Of a DNA stretch of 64,000 nt, positions 43,516 through 54,391 are shown piece by piece. Below the pieces are notes generated by a model that saw only the letters and a list, made by a program, of their open reading frames with translations, did no database searches and had not been told where the DNA came from. The stretch's first letter is position 1, and the number at the start of each line of letters is the position of its first letter. The stretch covers positions 248,001 to 312,000 of the forward strand of contig LLCB01000011.1 of the NCBI GenBank assembly GCA_001414345.1. The letters run 5' to 3'. This DNA is from Hymenoscyphus infarciens (taxonomy: Eukaryota > Ascomycota > Leotiomycetes > Helotiales > Helotiaceae). A program made the translations under genes and the position numbers.

Positions 43516-45157
43516 TTACCCAAGTACTGTGATGACCCCCGCATTGTCGACAGTCACCAAAGTCTTTGCCTCGGATCCCCATTCAATAGCGACTGCTGGA
43601 ACCGCCGTGCTAATGACATCGGTCCAAGACTTGGTTGCCTTGGTGTACTGCGAGATAGTCAAGCCACGAGGTCCAGAAGCTGCCAGGTATTGTCCAGTGT
43701 AGTCCCACTGAATGCTGTCAACCTGTCCACCGATTTCCAACACCTTGACCTGTGAAGCCTTGCCCTCCTTTCTCAAATCAAAAATAACCACACTGTTAGA
43801 TCCCTTGGCAACAGCCGCGAACCAAATGCCATTTTCTGAAAAGGCCACATCTTGAACAGGGCCACCCAGTTCGAAATTTGCCGCGTTCTCTCCAGTCTTT
43901 GCGTGGAAGAGCTTGATTTCTCCATCAGTACCCCCTGCAGCAAAAAGATGGCCGTCTGGGTGGAAAGCGGCAGTGGTGAGTTCTACAGTAACATCAGTAT
44001 TAGCTCACTGCCTGAAAAGAGGGCAAGCTAGAATTAGGCAACATACCTGAATCTGTATAGACCTGAGTCACAGCCTTTCCTTCAACCAAATCATAAAATA
44101 CAAAGCTCTTGTCAACACCCACAGAACCTAAAATGTCGCCACCTGGATGTATCGCGAGGGCGTTGGCACTGCCGGCGTGGGATGTGAATGTGACTTCCTT
44201 GTCTCCAAATACATGAACCGCGCCAGAGGAGGTCGAGACAACAGGTTGGTCACCGTACCAGACTGCATCTGTGACAGATGATTCCGCCTTGTATGACTGA
44301 ACTATCTTTTTCTCCGGGATAGAGTAGACATTAGTAACTCCTTCGGCTCCACCAACAACCACAAGTTCGCCGGCCTCATCAACAGCGAGAGAGGCTGTTC
44401 CACCAGAGAGAGGCTCGGATGCATTTGCAACCCCAAACTTTTCAATCGTTTCCGAGTCCACCCAATCTTTGGGCACAGTCCGCTTTCTTCGGCCTTTGGA
44501 GAGCCTTGAACATATTAGCATGGTCAGTGTTTTACAAGAGGTGGAGCACATACTTCTCTTGAGTTGCCTCAACCTTAGCAATAAGATGCTCTGGCAAACC
44601 CTGACTATCAATTTGCATAGCATCGCCATTTCCAACAGCACCTGCGCCGACTGTGACCTTGGAAAGCGCATCTCGAGATTCGTCCCGTTCCTTGGTCAAC
44701 CTCGCAATTACTCTCACAGCAGCATCGTGCTGGTATAAAGCCGTCGCTAGCTCTTGACGTGTCTGATTTAATTGTTGTCGTAATGTGAAGGACTCGAGGG
44801 CTAACGCATCCCATTCGTTTTGGAAAGCGGAGAGGAGGGAGGGAATGGATGTGAGGGTTGGTGGTCTTGGGGTGACTATGCGGGTGGTCTTAAGGTCGAT
44901 GAGATCCGTAACCTCTAAGTCATCTCCATTGACAGGATCCTTGTGGTTTTCTGCAATATATGCTTCGATTAGGCGTTTCTCGTAGACAATTCCTAAAATT
45001 ATCGGGTCAGCCTCGCGTTTTTGAAGCTATTCGGCCAATATTACCTGATTTCGAAGAAGCCACAGGCTGTTGCGGCGCCTCACCAGAGACTAAAGAACAG
45101 TTAGTCGCGTCCTGACATATCTGCGAAGGCTCGAAGAAACTTACTTGAGCACAACAT
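43516..45157 (-). CDS. PRP19: Pre-mRNA-processing factor 19 (U-box/WD40 ubiquitin ligase)
   Basis: Model complement(join(43516..43982,44047..44504,44554..44992,45045..45089,45145..45157)), 473 residues. The first exon is only 13 nt (MLCS plus one base). The U-box is [20 protein letters not shown] and [20 protein letters not shown] (residues 1-55). The Prp19 coiled-coil/tetramerisation region follows ([60 protein letters not shown]; about 70-135), then a WD40 propeller from about residue 200 to the end. Prp19 is the scaffold of the NineTeen complex: an E3 ligase acting in spliceosome activation and DNA repair in the nucleus. Length and layout are normal. It is divergently arranged with the OHCU decarboxylase over 237 bp. 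Confidence 0.96.
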
Positions 45158-45394
45158 TTTGATATTTTGGTAGTGGTGCGAGACGATTCGCTCTGGCGCA
45201 TCACACAGCTCGTTGGGGGACTTTTTCGGAGTCGCGAACCCTTAAATAGCGCTAGTCTCAATTGGGAACAACTCTTGGCAGGTGAACCAAGTTACGATGG
45301 AGAGCGAGGCTCGTTCATTATTACCTACATCACACGTCAAAATCCCAGACCAAATTTATACGTTTCCTCCAATTGTCCTGAAAGGCTTCTCAAA
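45158..45394. promoter_or_regulatory. Shared 237-bp promoter of PRP19 and the OHCU decarboxylase gene
   Basis: The two start codons face away from each other with only this segment between, so both promoters and leaders must lie here. No classical TATA box stands out. Confidence 0.6.
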
Positions 45395-46096
45395 ATGTCT
45401 CAATTTGAACTTCCTCCGATCTCTAGCGTTCCTGATCTATCTACTATCGAACGCGCAGCTGTCCTTGACGCTCTGTTTGAACCCTGTACTGCTCTTCATA
45501 CCTTATCTCTGGATCTTCTTCATACTCAGACTTTCCCATCATACAACGATCTCATTGCAAGTGTTGGAGTTCAATTGACAGAACTCTCCGAGAGCGATTC
45601 TACCAGTGATACACAATGGCTGGACAAAATCCTCGGAGCTCATCCACGACTGGGCGAGAAAAAAGTTGAAAGTGCACAATCTCAAGCTGAGCAAGCTCAG
45701 TTGAATACCGGAGGCGAAGAAGAGGCAGCAAAGTTGCGAAACCTCAACCTCGAATACGAGAAGAGGTTCCCTGGTTTGAGATATGTGTATGTTTTGAAAT
45801 AACCCCTTCCTTCAGTTTGTTTCTGTTTTCAGGAAAAAGCTGATTCATTTTCAGTGTTTTTGTCAATGGGAGATCAAGACCCGTCATTATGGAAAACATG
45901 CGAGAGAGGATCGCTAGAGGAGATATCAAACTCGAGAGAGCAGAGGGTATCAAGGTAAGAGCTCAAGTGAATGGTGGAAGTGATGCAGTTTGTGTTGACT
46001 GATGACTGGAAGGCAATGTGTGAAATCGCAGCCGATCGCGCGGTCAAAAATGCACCTGTTTCCCCCCAACCCTTTCCGTCCGCCCAAAGATATTGA
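45395..46096 (+). CDS. OHCU decarboxylase (ureide pathway)
   Basis: Model join(45395..45786,45855..45954,46013..46096), 191 residues. The start is the first ATG giving MSQFELPPI; the open frame upstream is non-coding leader. Family marks are the catalytic-loop AHPRLGEKK, the acidic EYEKRFPGLRYVVFVNGRSR and VIMENMRERIARGD. The enzyme decarboxylates 2-oxo-4-hydroxy-4-carboxy-5-ureidoimidazoline to S-allantoin, the last step of urate oxidation, allowing purines to serve as a nitrogen source. The C-terminus (PFPSAQRY) has no PTS1, so a peroxisomal site is not indicated. No other urate-pathway gene is in the window. Confidence 0.93.
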
Positions 46097-46155
46097 TTCA
46101 TATACAATTTTGCGGACGCCAACCATGCAAATGCAGTACCATTACAAACCCGTAA

Positions 46156-46911
46156 TTATCCCCGTATCTGAACAAAAACACCATCCCCTTGTCGTTCTTT
46201 TTCCCTCAACATTTCGGCGATATCTTGCTCCACTGGTTGAGGCAGTGTATCAGGTAAGTCCTGTGTTGAAAGGCCGTCGATAGCGTCGAGGTAATCATAG
46301 TCATCCCCATCGCTCGTTATTGGATTCATGATGTTGAAATCAGAATAAATGTCAGACATTTCCTCCGTGCCTTCCTCCCCGCAATGGCTCAGTTCATCCT
46401 CCAGATCAAGAGCGTCATAGTTGGACAGACCGAGCGGGGAAGGCGGAGGTAACTCGTGGATTCGAGGCTTCTGAAGCACAATCTCCCTGAATGACAGCAT
46501 TGCCCGGCCCTTTTCCTGCTCAAGGCGAATGTAGTCCTTCGCTGCGTCCATTCTCTTCTTCACTCGGTTCATAATAGCAGCCTTTCTCAGTTCGCTTCTT
46601 CCCAGAGCGTTGTTCTTCGTTCCCAGCACCGCAACTTTGGAAAGCCCTCGGTTTACGATATTCGTAGCTGGTTCAGAGAATGGCCGACTCAGCCGGGAGG
46701 TGATGAGATGCAAACGTAGACGCCTTTTCTTCCTTCCTTCGTTTCCATCGCCATCCACATCAGACAAGGCTCGTCGACGCTTGAAGGGCCGGTCGGTGGG
46801 AAGAACAAATGGTAATGGACGGTCGAAGGCAAATTTGATTGACGGGCCAGTGCAGAGGTCGAATGTGAAGGTGTCTCTGCAAGAGGGGCCGTCAGAGAGG
46901 GTTTTTACCAT
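46156..46911 (-). CDS. Conserved-looking nuclear protein of unknown function
   Basis: Single exon, 251 residues from the ATG at 46911 (a GTG two codons earlier is ignored). Features are a hydrophobic/aromatic start DTFTFDLCTGPSIKFAFDRP, two basic clusters FKRRR and RKKRRLRLHLITSRLSRPF that look like a bipartite nuclear signal, a helical segment ELRKAAIMNRVKKRMDAAKD with a coiled-coil feel, and an acidic C-terminal half. I have the impression of a widespread fungal family with the LHLITSRLSRP motif but cannot name it. It is tail-to-tail with the OHCU gene (59 bp apart). An additional upstream exon is possible. Confidence 0.65.
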   Translation of the reverse strand: MVKTLSDGPSCRDTFTFDLCTGPSIKFAFDRPLPFVLPTDRPFKRRRALSDVDGDGNEGRKKRRLRLHLITSRLSRPFSEPATNIVNRGLSKVAVLGTKNNALGRSELRKAAIMNRVKKRMDAAKDYIRLEQEKGRAMLSFREIVLQKPRIHELPPPSPLGLSNYDALDLEDELSHCGEEGTEEMSDIYSDFNIMNPITSDGDDYDYLDAIDGLSTQDLPDTLPQPVEQDIAEMLREKERQGDGVFVQIRG

Positions 46912-49900
46912 GCTCACGTGTGTCGTGGGTATGATGATATATGTTGGTATTCAGATATGGTATTGCGGCCGTTAGATCGGGGTCATCATCTCCTCCACGA
47001 AGATGAGCACTTGAAGACAGACGCTCATTTGGACTTTCGCCGGAAAGGCTTTGGTGGCAGTGGGAAGACCGGTTTGCTGGTCAATGGTGGTTTGCTCAAG
47101 GCCCAAGGAGTATGTGGAGGAAGAGGAGAGAGAAAAGGAGAGGAAGCGACCACGAGAGGAGGCGGCGACTAGACCTACTCGTAGAAGCTAGAAGCTAGAG
47201 TCCGCCGACCTGGGTTGGGCTCAATTCATCCCGCATTTTTTCAGTCTCTGTATTGCCATTTGCGGGGAAACTGCATTCTGCTGCAGCATGGGGACCCTGT
47301 TCCAGCGACTTGGTGAAGCGGTGGCCAATCCCAACCCCGGTTGTAAAACAAATGTGTAAGAATGTGCACCATCGTGGTCACGGGAGGGTTATTGGGAATT
47401 CCGGGAAAACGCCTGGAAAACGCCTGGTTTCCCTCTGGCACACGACACGACACGAGCCCTGGTCGACTGAGACCGCTTGGGTCGGCAAAGCGCTCTTTCA
47501 TCTGCGGCGTTGGCGGCGTTGGGATACCATCTCCAAGGCACTTTGCAGGAGAAAAATTGCTTTTTCCATCCAAATTTTACGTTTTCGATGAGGCTGACTG
47601 GACCTCTCGTGGACCGCGAGACCAATGTCGTTTGGGTACGGAGGTACAAGGGCATGCCAGCGAAGAGCCACGCCACGGATCGACGTTTGCTCATGCGCAG
47701 TGCTTTCAATTCATTGCTTTTCTGCGGAGAGCTCGAGGACAGAACCTTCAGAAAACACCCATCGAACTCCGGCAGAAGGAGATTCTGGTGATCTGTTTCA
47801 CCGCTATTCTTTTTACGGTATTTTTGGCAATGATATAGCAATGTATTGCATGGTTCATGGGACGACAGGCTGGTCAAAAAAAGGATTTCATTCTTGAGTT
47901 CCAAATGCTGCTGCTGATGTTGGATCGACCCTTTTGGGTGATTCTGGAGAAAGCTGGGGTTGTGATTCGTAAATCTCCGGTCAGCTGTGTCTGTCGAATT
48001 GAGTCGACCCGGTCTCGGCTTTCTTGCTGACGGATTGTTATTGCGCTTTTACTCGTTGTGTTTTCGGTGGCTTCCTCGTGTTTCTGGGCAAGGACCCGGC
48101 CGGGTGTCACTGTTCTGTGTTTCTGTAGCAAGTCTTGATGGCATTCCGACACTGCTGTCCCCTTTGAGGAATTCTTTTTCTTCTCTCAAACAGCCTGGGA
48201 GTATTCGTATCCCCTCTGTACAGGCCGACACAATCTAGACTCCTTATGTCCGATTCCTACCCACCTCTCACGTTTCCCATCTTCTTCGTCTCTATTATCT
48301 TTTAGAGGAAGGGAAACATGATATACTTTAACGGAGGTCCACTCCGTGCCAATTGTCTGTCCACCTGACACGACCCTCAGCGGTGTGGACTTTTTCCTGA
48401 TTATGCGAGTTGGTGATCTGACATACAGTACCTTGTGTTCCATATAGGTAGGATTTATTCGAATCAGCAAATGGGATGAAGCAGAATTCCGAAAGGGATA
48501 TTTGCGATGTGGAATGTTACGCCGATTTGAAGAAGTGAGGTGTGAACAGCCTTGGGGTGTACGAAGTTGATCTTCGCGACTGGGTCCATTGAGAGACGAT
48601 ATTACTGCGAGTGAGAAAACGGGGAAGTGACTTAGATAACGTTAATGGCTAGAAGCGTATATCGAGAACGTTCTTCGTGGATTTTCAATTGAGGCAGATC
48701 CATTTGAATACATATTGTGTAGAGTTCTACTGTTTTTGACTAGTTGTTTGCCGTTGCTAGGTTCTTAACGTCTGTGTACCTTTGGTTGTGATGTAACTAT
48801 TGAACTACTGTAATACAGCATCACCAGCAGTCACCAGACTTGGTTGCATAGGAAGAGTCACACAGCCTTCTAACTTACTTGTACATTTCCATCTTGTATT
48901 TTGTATCTCCATTCATTTCTCATTTCCTCAAAAAACTTTTCCCGCAATCCTGTTTTTCAAGTTCCACACAACTCAACCCATACAACCCTTACCGAGTAGA
49001 TACAATGGTACATGCACACACGGAGCAACGGCCACCAATCCAAAGACCGATTTCCATCACGAGTAACCGAGTTTCCGTGAGCCACGAATGCCACGTCAGC
49101 TTTTGATTGGATTGGGGATTTACCGTGGGTTTTACGGTGTGCATTTACGATATTGAGGGTGGTGTAGATGGTGACGAAATTGGCTGTGGTATGGGGGTGG
49201 AATGAGTTGTGGAAGGAGGTTGGAGAGTGATTTTGAATTTGATTCCTCCAATGGGGGAGGGAGGCTTGGTGGTGTGATTTGGGGTTGATGGGTGTGATGT
49301 AAGGTAGTGTGGTGTGGCTTGGGTGTGATGAGAAAGGAGAAAGGGGAGAGCTCGGGGTTACACCGAGGAATACGGGGTACATGGGTACTTCTGCTGATGT
49401 CGAGATGTAGTTGTCAACACGACCTTTTCATCTGGAGGGATATGTGAGAAGGGTGCCATCTAATTTATTCTTTTCAGTAACACCAAAATCATAAGCCAGC
49501 CATGGCAAGAAAAAGAAAGAATGCCACTAAGAAGTTAAAAGAAAATTGCTTGACTTGAAAAGCAGCACTCCACTCCCTATTTCTCGCTTAAACGAGCATC
49601 TACACATAGCTGGGTAAAGCATGGAGTCACCCTCCGCTACTTCCATCATGGTGCTATCTCCGACCCCACAATTCCAACTCGAGTTTGGTAACAAATCAAC
49701 CGCAATACACAAAAATGTCCAGCATCTCATGTCGCCTCGTGGAAGATTCGCGCAAGACGTAAGTCGTGAGCAACAAATGAACCAGCGATAAGTTGTAAAA
49801 CGTAGATATGGACTAAAATTAAAGTTAGCTTTTGAGCACAAAAGTTTCGATGATACGCCTCGAATACGAATTAATCTTGTAGCCCTTTCAAGTTACACGG

Positions 49901-50290
49901 TCGCTATTCTGGCAATTAGTTGGCGTCATGTATTTGGTTCGATAGCCCTGCCTATTCTTCTTTGTCAAAATTTCTCATCACCCCCGATGCCTTAGTCAAA
50001 GTACTGCCAACCTTGATTCGAGCAACCACTGCTTACTTGAATCTACTACTTATGTTTACTGATGAGTCGATATCCCTAAATTCTTCTCCCAACGGTGACC
50101 GACGACGAACTAAAAACCAGACACTCTAATATCGAAGGCTGCCAAATACTTATCACAGGCGTGCAATAGAAGTGAAGTCCTAGGGTCATATTTCTCTAAT
50201 TGCGCGTTGGTAACCAGGCTTTGCGCCTCGAGGTCTACATGTGTGGAGTCGTGGTGATTAATCGAAAGCCTGAGGCCGAGGGCGGGTCAT
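46912..50290. other. Gene-free region
   Basis: 3.4 kb with only short, unsupported frames on both strands. It includes the promoter of the gene at 46911. T/G-rich stretches at 48000-48200 and 49150-49350 are unremarkable. No tRNA-like B-box/A-box pairs or transposon ends were found by eye. Confidence 0.5.
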
Positions 50291-50610
50291 CTCAATTGTT
50301 GAAGGAATAAGGACCCTGAAGGCATAGAACTATACGGGAGCGCTTATATCGGTTTGATAACAAGTAGAGAAACGAGGAAATTAATATTATATGTAGCGTC
50401 ACCTAGTGAAGGTGATATTACGATTTTTCTTATGAACCGAATTAGTCACTGAAGCAATCAATCAATACTGAATATAATAATCTAAACTCTTAATAGCGCT
50501 TTCAAACTTGAGAAGTTCAGAGTGGAAATTTTATCTATCAAGGTGCAATTGAAATCTAGAGAGAAAGATATGAATAATGAAACTGTAGAGCTATCCAGTG
50601 TTTTTGGTTT

Positions 50611-50645
50611 CCTATCCTAGCCCGTGTAAGTCAGGCTAGGATAGG
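50611..50645. repeat. Perfect 12-bp inverted repeat
   Basis: CCTATCCTAGCC (50611-50622) and GGCTAGGATAGG (50634-50645) are exact reverse complements separated by 11 bases. It could be a transposon internal hairpin; no T-run follows and a terminator role is not suggested. Confidence 0.85.
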
Positions 50646-50841
50646 CTAAGTAGACCTTTATTAAAAATTTGAGTAATCTTTGATAAATGAAGTACTGAAA
50701 AGACTTATAGACCTTATCTAAGTAACACTTTTCTCTCTTTTATTTAATAAGCAGGTTATTTATAACTAACGTTGCTTCTTATATACTTATAATCAAATAT
50801 CATAGAGTTTACCTAGGCTAAAGAAGAATATCTATATAGTG

Positions 50842-51057
50842 CTAAGCGGCGGGCAAAGCCGCTTCACTGGCCTCGGCCACCGAAGCATGCAAAGGAATTA
50901 AGCTCGGGCAAGAAACACCGTTGGATTGGTGCTCCAACTCTTCAGTAGACATATCATTTGGTAGTGAGTTTTCAGACAAGACTATATTAAGATCGGTTAT
51001 TATAACGACTACTCTATATAAAAACTTACTAACAGAAGAAGCTAAACAAGTATTCAC
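50842..51057 (-). pseudogene. Fragmentary open frame in the RIP-like block, possible transposon remnant
   Basis: A 71-codon frame whose last about 45 codons (ending LHASVAEASEAALPAA) have normal base composition inside AT-rich DNA. A short hairpin AAGCGGC/GCCGCTT marks its end (50846-50866). I do not recognise the peptide. A surviving piece of a transposon protein is the likeliest reading, but nothing proves it. Confidence 0.25.
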
Positions 51058-51819
51058 TTAAATAACATTAAACTTATTAGTTTTACTTATAAGGATAGTT
51101 TATCTCTAAGACTAGAGTATAGAGAGGCTGTTTAATAGTAAAGTAAGGATTTTAGTAACCTACTTCCTAGTACTGAAATTATAGTTAAAATTTAGTATAA
51201 ACAAGTTACTTTGACAAAGTAACCTAGACATTTTAGTAAGTTATTATTTATCAGATATACCTAGGATTAATAGTCAAGTCTCAATCTTATATAATCAAAT
51301 AATCAAATAATCACTTACTAAAAAATTATCATTTCAGTTCTTTTGAAGAAAAGGATACTCTACTTCAAAACATGTTGATTATTTAATATTCTTTTAGTCA
51401 TCTCAGAATCTAATACTGAGTAGCTTGATTATAAACTAGAATATCTAATATTTTATATAAGTTTATCTCGCTAGTTTCGAGATAGAGATTCAAGAGAGAT
51501 TTTTAAGTTAAGAGCTTTTATTTTCATTATAAATTATATATAAATTTAGGCTACTAGGATATGATAGCGTTAAGCTTCTTCGACAAACAGCTGTTGAAGA
51601 ATTGGTAGCCATGAGGAGATGAGTAGAAGATGGTTTAAGCGAGGAATAGGGGTACTTAGCTGACTCTCAAGTCAACCCCCACCCAAGAAGAGACATCAGC
51701 ACTACAATCCACAAAACCACAATTCCCATTTAAAGAAACAACACGTGTAAACGAAAATGCAACACATCCCGTGCAAAGTTTCATTTTTCATTATTTTTCT
51801 CAAGCGCAGCTCAACCTCT

Positions 51820-53352
51820 CTACACACTAATAGTCTTAAAAACATTAAACGCCTCCCCAGTCCCCACCAACACTCCCGGAATCTGCGGATGCCAATGAAC
51901 CTCCTTCCCCTTAGCCATATAATGCACAAACAGCAACTGCGGCGGAACATCCCCCACACCCCCTGTATCCTTACTCTCCTCATCATCAAGCTCCACCGCC
52001 AAATCCCAAAGCGTAAGTGTATCATCTCCTGCCGCAACAGCAACAATACTGTCATCCGTTGGATGCCACTCAATACTTGTGATTTGCTCTTTGTGGAAGT
52101 TGAATGAGGCTACGGGTGTGGGTTTTGAAGATGCGGTGGATGGGGTGGAGGGTTTCCATTGTCGGAGATCCCAGACTGCCCATTCGCCATCGTCGGCACC
52201 GGAGGCGAGGAGATGGGTTGTTTGACGGGACCAGGACATGACGTTTACGTCTGTGTTGGAAACTTGGACGCTGAGGGCTGCGGTGCGGGATTTACTTCGG
52301 ACGTCCCAGACTTTGATGGTTCCGTCGCTGGAGGCAGATGCGAAGACGTTCTTTTCGGAGGGAGACCATTGGAGTTCTTCGATGCTTCCTGTGTGGCCGA
52401 GGAGTGGTCTTGAATCGGTGGCCCATCCTTCGCCTGCTGTTCGGGTAGTAACGAATATACTTCCGTTATTATCTCCTGTAATAAGTTTGCCCGTTGAGAT
52501 TAAAGGTGACCAATCGACTGCATATCCCTCTGCCTTGTGCATTCTCAATGTCGAAATTGGTTTGTTTTGTTGTGGGGTAATGACTGTGCCTGGGGTATCG
52601 AATGAAGCAAGATGAGGTGTAACATCATGAATCAAAACCACGCCCGCCTCCATCATACTAGCCGTCAAAGTCGTAGGCGGTCTACTCGAATCACTGGCTG
52701 GTGTCTGGTGAACTCTAATTCGATTCGTAGTGCTCGTCAAAGGAATACTCGTTGACTCCAAAATCGGATCCGAGTCTTCATCATCATCCTCATCGTCCGA
52801 ATCCTCATCCACATCCCTCTCCATCCTACTCAAGCCTGAGAACTTCATAATCATCAATTGGTTCTCCTTCTCCCGTTTAGCGTCTGCCTGTGTCCCCGCA
52901 ACCGCATACATCGTAGCAGGATAAGTCTTCCTATCATCTCCTAACCCATCCTTCACAATATCAAAAGAGAGACAAGGCCAGGGCGTGCTAAGTGCATGAA
53001 GCATTTCGTAAGTCGTCAAGTCAGGGGATAGTGTCTGTCCAGGTTCGAGTTTATTCCTGCCAACGATGAAAGTCTGTTGGTCCACATCCATAGCCTCTAT
53101 TTCCCATCAGTATTACCTCTCTTCAAATATGTTTGAATTGCGCAACATACCAGCTTTCTCTTCCGCTTCTCTCTCTGCGTCTGGTCTGCCATCAACACCA
53201 GCCTCTAAAATCTCATCTTCACTCTCATATTCATCCTCAAACTCGTCCTCGAATTCCCCCACGCCATCATCCAATTCCTCCTTAACCACTCTTTCTCCAC
53301 CCTTCAACGAAACACCTCCATTCTCGAATTCTTCCGCAGCGCGTTTTGACAT
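51820..53352 (-). CDS. RRB1: Ribosome assembly WD-repeat protein Rrb1 (GRWD1)
   Basis: Model complement(join(51820..53096,53151..53352)), 492 residues; one 54-nt intron. The N-terminus is very acidic (EFEDEFEDEYESEDE), then DQQTFIVGRNKLEPGQTLSP and STPWPCLSFDIVKD, the CAF1C/H4-binding-like segment of this family. A second acidic patch (about residues 150-165) and six or so WD repeats follow, with recognisable HTGSIEELQWSPSEKNVFAS, SDGTIKVWDVRS and ADDGEWAVWDLRQW. Rrb1 is the nuclear chaperone that escorts ribosomal protein uL3 (Rpl3) to nascent 60S particles. Full length, no missing part. It is divergent from a mitochondrial ribosomal protein gene. Confidence 0.95.
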
Positions 53353-53560
53353 CGTTCCTTCTTGCGTATAGATTCGTATCGTAATGTTGAGAGTCGCGTT
53401 GCGGGGTACGAATTTCCTCCAAATTTATTTTTCTTATCGCACAATCGCCGAGCCAAAGTGGATCCCTATGGATTATTGTTCCTCCGTTCCGATAACCTTA
53501 ATTCTGCCATCGCGAAATCATATCAGAACATCGACAATTTGAATGTAGAGCTCCGCAAAG
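53353..53560. promoter_or_regulatory. Shared 208-bp promoter of RRB1 and the bS6m gene
   Basis: The start codons of a cytosolic-ribosome assembly factor and a mitochondrial ribosomal protein are 208 bp apart and divergent, so co-regulation of the two ribosome systems from one region is possible. Confidence 0.6.
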
Positions 53561-54062
53561 ATGTTATACGAGCTCATCGCAATTGTAAGCTCCTCCAATT
53601 GCATCTCCCAAATCTGAATTATACTAACAAACAAATCAGGTCCGACCAACCGGCAACCTCGCCGAGGTAAAAGAGTACGCCGCAACCCCCTTCCACCAGT
53701 TCCCACCAGTTCCCACCACGATCACAACCCTCAAAAGACTCTCCGGCTGACCTTCCTCTAGAATTGCAAGAACAACCGGCTCCCTAATTCTCCGCTCCGG
53801 CGGCACAATCCGCGGTATCAAGAACTGGGGACAATTCGCTCTCCCAAAACGCACCCGAAAGCACCAAGCCCAATACACAGACGGTCACTACTTCATCATG
53901 CGCTACGACGGTAGCTCGCGGATCCAAGACGATGTGCGAACAACCCTCGGTCTCGATCCCAGGATGATAAAGTTTACGAATGTCAAGTTGGGTGATGGGA
54001 CGTTGGAGAGTATCAGTAAGATCAGTGGGGATATTAGTTGGAAAGAGAGGGAGAACTTTTAG
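53561..54062 (+). CDS. MRP17: Mitochondrial small-subunit ribosomal protein bS6m (Mrp17)
   Basis: Model join(53561..53584,53640..53674,53762..54062), 119 residues, from three exons of which the first is 24 nt. The spliced start MLYELIAIVRPTGNLAEVKE, then IARTTGSLILRSGGTIRGIK, NWGQFALPKRTRKHQAQYTD and GHYFIMRYDGSS, ending in TLGLDPRMIKFTNVKLGDGT, match the bacterial S6/Mrp17 fold. It binds the mitoribosomal small subunit next to bS18m. The second intron (53675-53761) contains a duplicated CAGTTCCCAC, which makes it look coding by eye; the frame through it runs into a stop. Confidence 0.92.
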
Positions 54063-54391
54063 GGCGGAGGAAGACGAGCAGGAGAGAAGGATTCGTAAAA
54101 GAATGGGGATGGGAGAGGTTGTGGATTAAGGTGTACGCTATTTTGGAGGAAATGTACAATATGGCGACAGGCATTGCATGGCGAAATGGGAATTTTAAAT
54201 GAAAAGGCGTCACATAAAAAGTCCACCAGAGAACAGAAGTTAGAAGAAGCAAAATGTGCTGTATCATAATTCGTATCTTGTCAATTGGAGTATAATTCCC
54301 GGACTGCCAAATGCGCCGCTTTAAAATGCTCGCTGAAGCCACGAGGGGCAAGCTTATTTACGCTCAATAAAAATCAACCTGCCCACTCCGC
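54063..54391. other. Convergent 3' flank of the bS6m and Dcn1 genes
   Basis: 329 bp between two stop codons. Nothing beyond transcript ends is expected or seen. Confidence 0.6.

Larger units (their letters stand above)
50290..51590. repeat. AT-rich RIP-like block with hairpins
   Basis: About 1.3 kb of strongly AT-rich sequence resembling the other decayed blocks. It contains a perfect 12-bp hairpin (50611-50645) and a small GC-rich island (50843-50985) that has escaped the bias. No intact transposon end pair could be recognised, so its origin is inferred from composition only. Confidence 0.6.

Noticed and set aside
47241..48470. Several frames of 80-170 codons on both strands
   Set aside because: Mutually overlapping, without conserved-looking composition or splice structure.
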